Assembly (NCBI GenBank): GCA_052389435.1
Contig: JBQTIB010000175.1
Coordinates: 1-6,359 of the forward strand
Origin: JBQTKD01 sp052389435
GTDB taxonomy: Bacteria > Actinomycetota > Actinomycetes > Sporichthyales > Sporichthyaceae
Reading direction: 5' to 3'
Length of the DNA: 6,359 nt
Shown here: positions 3,749 through 6,359 of the stretch, in pieces
Layout: the number at the start of each line of letters is the position of its first letter
Position numbering within the stretch: position 1 is the first letter of the stretch
Translations under genes and position numbers: made by a program
Notes under the pieces: generated by a model
Databases searched by the model: none
Seen by the model: the letters and a program-made list of their open reading frames with translations, nothing else
What the model was told of the DNA's origin: nothing

Positions 3749-5491
3749 GTGCTCGTTCAAGAGGTCCACGAGCTGGTGGCGGGGCTGCGGGCGCATGGGT
3801 CCGACGACTCTGATGTCGAGGCCAAGCGGTCGGAGACCGCGCTGCCGCAGTCCCTCAGGCAGTCGCTGTCGGCCTTCGCCAACACCGCCGGCGGCACGAT
3901 CGTCCTCGGTCTGGACGAGAGCAGCGGGTTTCAAGCCGTCGGGGCCCGCGACGCGCCCAAACTCTCTTCGGATCTTGCCGCCATGGCATCCGACGACCTC
4001 GAGCCGCCGCTGCGCCTGAGTATCCGGACCCACGCGTTCGAAGGCGTCGACCTGGTCGTGGCGGAGGTGCCGGCGGTGGATCCGCCGAACCGCCCCTGCT
4101 ACGTCAAGGCGGCCGGCAGGTACCAGGGCAGCTACCTGCGGGTCGGCGACTCCAACCGTCGCCTCACGGAGTACGAGATCCACCTGCTGGTCTCCGGGCG
4201 AGGTCAGCCCCGCGACGACGAAGAGGTGCTCGACGTTCCGGTCGACGCCGCCGACGGCGATCTCGTGGACCGATTCGTTCGCCGCCTCCGGGCTCGCCGC
4301 AGTCGCGCCTTCGGAGATCTGACCGTAGATCAGGTCTTGATTCGAGCCGGTGTGGTTCGCGACGACCGACTGACGCTGGCCGGACTGCTCGCCCTGGGGG
4401 AGTACCCGCAGCAGTTCCTTCCCCAGCTGATGATCACCTTCGTCCACTACCCGACCCCCCAGGGCCCGGACGTCCGTACGGGCGAGCGCTTCATCGACAA
4501 CGTGGTCGTCGAGGGGCCGATCCCTGTCATGGTGCGCGACGCACTGGTCGCGCTGCGCAGGAACATGACGCGGCGCGCGACCGTCCGCGGCGCGGGCAGG
4601 GTGGACGCGTGGGAGTACCCCGAGGAGGCGCTGCGCGAGGCGGTCACCAACGCCCTGGTTCACCGGGACTACTCCCCGGCCTCTCGCGGAACGCAGGTAC
4701 AGATCGAGATGTACCCCGACCGTCTGGTGTTGACCAACCCCGGAGGCCTGCACGGGCCGGTCACCGCCGACGGCCTGGGCGAGAGCACGCTGACCTCCAG
4801 CCGCAACGCGACCCTGCTCAAGGTCCTCGAGGACGTACCGATGCCGGGAACCGACGCGGCGGTATGCGAGAACCGCGGCACGGGGATCCGGATGATGCTC
4901 GCGGCGCTGCGCGCGGCAGCGATGAGCCCGCCTCGATTCTCCGACGCGATTGCCTCGTTCAGAGTCACCTTCGGCAACCACACCCTTCTCGCGCCGGAGA
5001 CCGTCTCGTGGATCAACTCCTTGGGGCAATCGAATCTGACGGATGCTCAGTGTCTCGGGCTGGCCATGCTCCGCAACGGAGAAGTGCTGGACAACAAGGC
5101 CTACCGCAGCGCGAGCGACCTGGGCTCTCGCCTGGCCACCGCAGAGTTGGCGGACCTTGTCGCTCGTGGCCTGGTGGCCGTGACGGGCGGCCGACAGTGG
5201 GCGCGGTACGAGATGGGGCAGGAAGTGGCGGAGGAATCGGGCGAGGAGAGGGCCCCCGCCACCCGTGCCGACCGGCGACCAGAGATCTTGGCAGGACTGG
5301 GCGGAGAGGAGTTGAGCCGCTCCGAGATTGCCGCGCGGACGGGGTTGAAGGACGACACCGTTCGTTCGTGGCTTGCCCGGATGCGCGAAGAGGGGTCAGT
5401 GGAATTGACCGGAGGCGCGGTCAACAGCCCCCGGGCGCGCTATCGCCGCGTCGAGACTCTCGACTTCGGTTCGCAGCGTGAGAAGACCTAG
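3749..5491 (+). CDS. AlbA_2 (Schlafen-type) ATP-binding protein with C-terminal winged helices
   Basis: A 580-residue multidomain protein. Residues about 20-150 are an AlbA_2 (Slfn_AlbA_2) domain: E24-x-K26 ahead of LPQSLRQSLSAFANTAGG (32-49) and IVLGLDE, ending with YLRVGDSNRRLTEYE. Residues about 288-410 resemble HATPase_c_4: EEALREAVTNALVHRDY supplies the Asn box, followed by LTNPGGL and a CENRGTGI glycine motif. The C-terminus has two winged-helix-like segments, about 428-490 (NKAYR..SDLGSRLATAELADLVARGLV) and about 508-572 (LSRSEIAARTGLKDDTVRSWLARMREEGSV). The family is often annotated as RecG-like or HTH regulators but has no helicase motifs; roles are mostly unproven, some linked to mobile-element regulation and defence. 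GTG 3749 is chosen for GAAGGAG five bases upstream and because homology-like sequence begins only there. It stands alone behind a repeat array that may autoregulate it. Confidence 0.82.
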   Translation: MLVQEVHELVAGLRAHGSDDSDVEAKRSETALPQSLRQSLSAFANTAGGTIVLGLDESSGFQAVGARDAPKLSSDLAAMASDDLEPPLRLSIRTHAFEGVDLVVAEVPAVDPPNRPCYVKAAGRYQGSYLRVGDSNRRLTEYEIHLLVSGRGQPRDDEEVLDVPVDAADGDLVDRFVRRLRARRSRAFGDLTVDQVLIRAGVVRDDRLTLAGLLALGEYPQQFLPQLMITFVHYPTPQGPDVRTGERFIDNVVVEGPIPVMVRDALVALRRNMTRRATVRGAGRVDAWEYPEEALREAVTNALVHRDYSPASRGTQVQIEMYPDRLVLTNPGGLHGPVTADGLGESTLTSSRNATLLKVLEDVPMPGTDAAVCENRGTGIRMMLAALRAAAMSPPRFSDAIASFRVTFGNHTLLAPETVSWINSLGQSNLTDAQCLGLAMLRNGEVLDNKAYRSASDLGSRLATAELADLVARGLVAVTGGRQWARYEMGQEVAEESGEERAPATRADRRPEILAGLGGEELSRSEIAARTGLKDDTVRSWLARMREEGSVELTGGAVNSPRARYRRVETLDFGSQREKT

Positions 5492-5568
5492 AGGGTCGTG
5501 CCGGTCAACTCGCGACTGCCTGAAGGCCGGTCGTCTCTCGGAGAGGCTCCGAGCCGAAGGGCATCGAG

Positions 5569-5778
5569 GTGGGAGCGATGGACGAAGAGGTCAGCGAGCA
5601 GATGGCCAGCCGTGACCTACAGGCCCTCGCGGAGGCGGGACTGCTCGTAGCTCGCGGCGAGAAGCGCGCCCGGCACTACGTCGCCGGAGATCCGGCGCGC
5701 GAGATTGCCGCGTATCAGGGCTGCACGAAACCCGCGAGACGACCGCGATCCGTGCGCCGAGGGGCTCCACCTTCCTAG
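5569..5778 (+). pseudogene. Orphan winged-helix fragment (Fic-family or AlbA_2-protein C-terminus remnant)
   Basis: A 69-codon frame containing VSEQMASRDLQALAEAGLLV (residues 8-27) then ARGEKRARHYVAGDPAREI. This pattern (V-S-x-Q-x-A-S-R-D-L-x-x-L-x-x-A-G-L-L, basic turn, YVAG) is the winged-helix tail common at the C-terminus of Fic-domain AMPylating proteins, and a similar tail occurs in AlbA_2/HATPase proteins. The upstream domain is missing: the frame reaches a stop at 5521-5523, and only 77 bases separate the AlbA_2 stop from the GTG at 5569. The end after residue 50 is Arg/Pro-rich and looks decayed. I read it as the remnant of a deleted gene; a short expressed DNA-binding peptide cannot be excluded. 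The 170 bases after it hold nothing I recognise. Confidence 0.5.
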
Positions 5779-5948
5779 CCGTCTTCGGGTCCGGGGATGG
5801 CACCCGGCGCGCTCTCGGGCTTGCCGGCCGACGGGCAGCCCGGAAGCGCCGATGTCACTTATGCCCAGGCGAAGTAGGTAGTCTCCAGGGCCGTCGCTGT
5901 CCTCAAGAAGGATGGCGCTACTCCGAGGCAGATTCGCTGGAGAAAGAA

Positions 5949-6269
5949 ATGACGGACGCGGGAGATTTGGTTCACGAGTTCGGTCGGGCGCTGATCCAGA
6001 ATGTGCGCGATAGGGCTATCCGGGATTGCGATGCGGCTGTGCGCAACGGCAATTGGGAGGAGGCTAGATTGTGGCGCGCAGTGCTGGATGACGAAGATGC
6101 GCGCACCGCGTTTCACAAGCTTGTTCCAGGCGTTGTGGATGCTGTGCTATTTGCATTGCTGGATTCGATAGACAATAAATTGCTTCCCTTGCACTGGAAA
6201 GTCGCCGGCAACACGGTGCTGCTGGAGGACGTCCTGAGTTGGCTCAATTTAGTGCGCACCTGCGCCTAG
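5949..6269 (+). CDS. Hypothetical protein, probably truncated at its C-terminus by the IS
   Basis: 106 residues of unknown function; I recognise no family. It is a soluble, acidic, mostly helical protein with no signal peptide or membrane segment. N-terminal helix DLVHEFGRALIQNVRDRAI (5-23), a second region WEEARLWRAVLDDEDARTAF (36-55), then a hydrophobic helix LVPGVVDAVLFALLDSID (58-75). ATG 5949 follows GGAG (5939-5942) with six bases between. Its codons use A and T in the third position more than the other genes here (for example ATTTGCATTG, AATAAATTG), suggesting separate origin. The stop TAG (6267-6269) is part of a CTAG at the left boundary of the downstream IS, so the native protein may have been longer. 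Size and composition would suit a small cargo protein, but no role is claimed. Confidence 0.6.
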   Translation: MTDAGDLVHEFGRALIQNVRDRAIRDCDAAVRNGNWEEARLWRAVLDDEDARTAFHKLVPGVVDAVLFALLDSIDNKLLPLHWKVAGNTVLLEDVLSWLNLVRTCA

Positions 6270-6359
6270 GGCGTGTCTCCCAATTGGTTCCGGGTCGCTC
6301 GGCGAGGCTTGAGCCATGACTCGTACCGCGGTGCTCAGCGATGACCAGTGGGCGCGGAT
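6270..6359 (+). mobile_element. Left end of an IS5-type insertion sequence (cut by the window edge)
   Basis: A terminal-repeat-like start GGCGTGTCTCCCAATTGG lies immediately after CTAG (6266-6269), a target typical of the IS5 superfamily (IS427-like groups favour YTAR). Transposase codons begin 46 bases in. The right end and target duplication lie outside the window, so the exact boundary (6268-6270) is uncertain by a few bases. Confidence 0.68.
6316..6359 (+). CDS. IS5-family transposase, first 14 residues
   Basis: ATG 6316 opens a frame reading MTRTAVLSDDQWAR that runs off the window edge. The LSDxQWARIEPLL-type N-terminus is characteristic of IS5-family (IS427-like) DDE transposases, in which this leader precedes the DUF4096-like N-terminal domain. 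A weak GAGG (6304-6307) lies upstream. The preceding 46 bases look like the IS left terminal repeat and leader, as expected for this family. No catalytic residue is within the window, and whether the gene is complete cannot be judged. Confidence 0.8.
   Translation, partial: MTRTAVLSDDQWAR

Noticed and set aside
3704..5029. Long minus-strand frame opposite the AlbA_2 gene
   Set aside because: A high-GC shadow frame; the + strand shows clear AlbA_2 and HATPase motifs across the same region.
5859..6116. Minus-strand frame overlapping the unknown gene at 5949
   Set aside because: No ribosome site or domain, and it is antisense to the better-supported + strand frame.

Overview
The window is high-GC DNA with many GTG starts and a SigE-family (actinobacterial TIGR02983-type) ECF sigma factor, which points to an actinomycete. 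It is accessory DNA: two different IS elements at its edges, two copies of a tRNA 3' end, a toxin-antitoxin pair, an AlbA_2 (Schlafen-type) ATP-binding protein, a gene fragment and an orphan gene. All genes I accept are on the + strand.

Layout. 1-126: 3' end of an IS3-family element (last codons of the DDE transposase, then the right terminal repeat). 127-203: a 3' tRNA fragment with a Thr(CGT)-type anticodon arm, T arm and encoded CCA, but no matching 5' half. 204-585: no gene; recombination-type repeats. 586-2126: ECF sigma factor overlapping a single-pass membrane protein, probably a sigma/anti-sigma-type pair. 2366-3231: a short, apparently leaderless operon of an XRE-HTH/MntA nucleotidyltransferase fusion and a HepT toxin. 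3265-3288: repeat of the site at 267-290. 3350-3426: second copy of the tRNA 3' fragment; 45 bases (159-203 and 3382-3426) are identical. 3427-3748: no gene; hairpins and a phased TTGCGA array. 3749-5491: AlbA_2 / HATPase protein with winged-helix C-terminus. 5569-5778: orphan winged-helix fragment. 5949-6269: unknown protein whose stop codon lies at an IS boundary. 6270-6359: left end and first codons of an IS5-type element.

Main interpretation (inference). The two tRNA 3' copies look like attachment sites bounding a 3.22 kb unit that has paired direct repeats (CGTGGGGCG x2, 12 bp apart) just inside each end, placed as arm-type sites would be around an attP core. It encodes no recombinase. 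It therefore resembles a non-autonomous, tRNA-targeted integrative element mobilised in trans, with a sigma/membrane-protein pair and HTH-MntA/HepT as cargo. Neither tRNA copy has a proper 5' half, and both copies share right-end sequence on their left and left-end sequence on their right. This suggests the window is part of a tandem accretion array: an upstream element (interrupted by IS3), the 3.2 kb element, and a downstream element beginning at 3427 that carries the AlbA_2 gene.

The genes probably act independently as cargo. HepT/MntA would stabilise or defend the element, the sigma/membrane pair would be a signal-responsive regulator, and the AlbA_2 protein is a predicted nucleic-acid-binding regulator or defence factor with its own operator-like repeat array.
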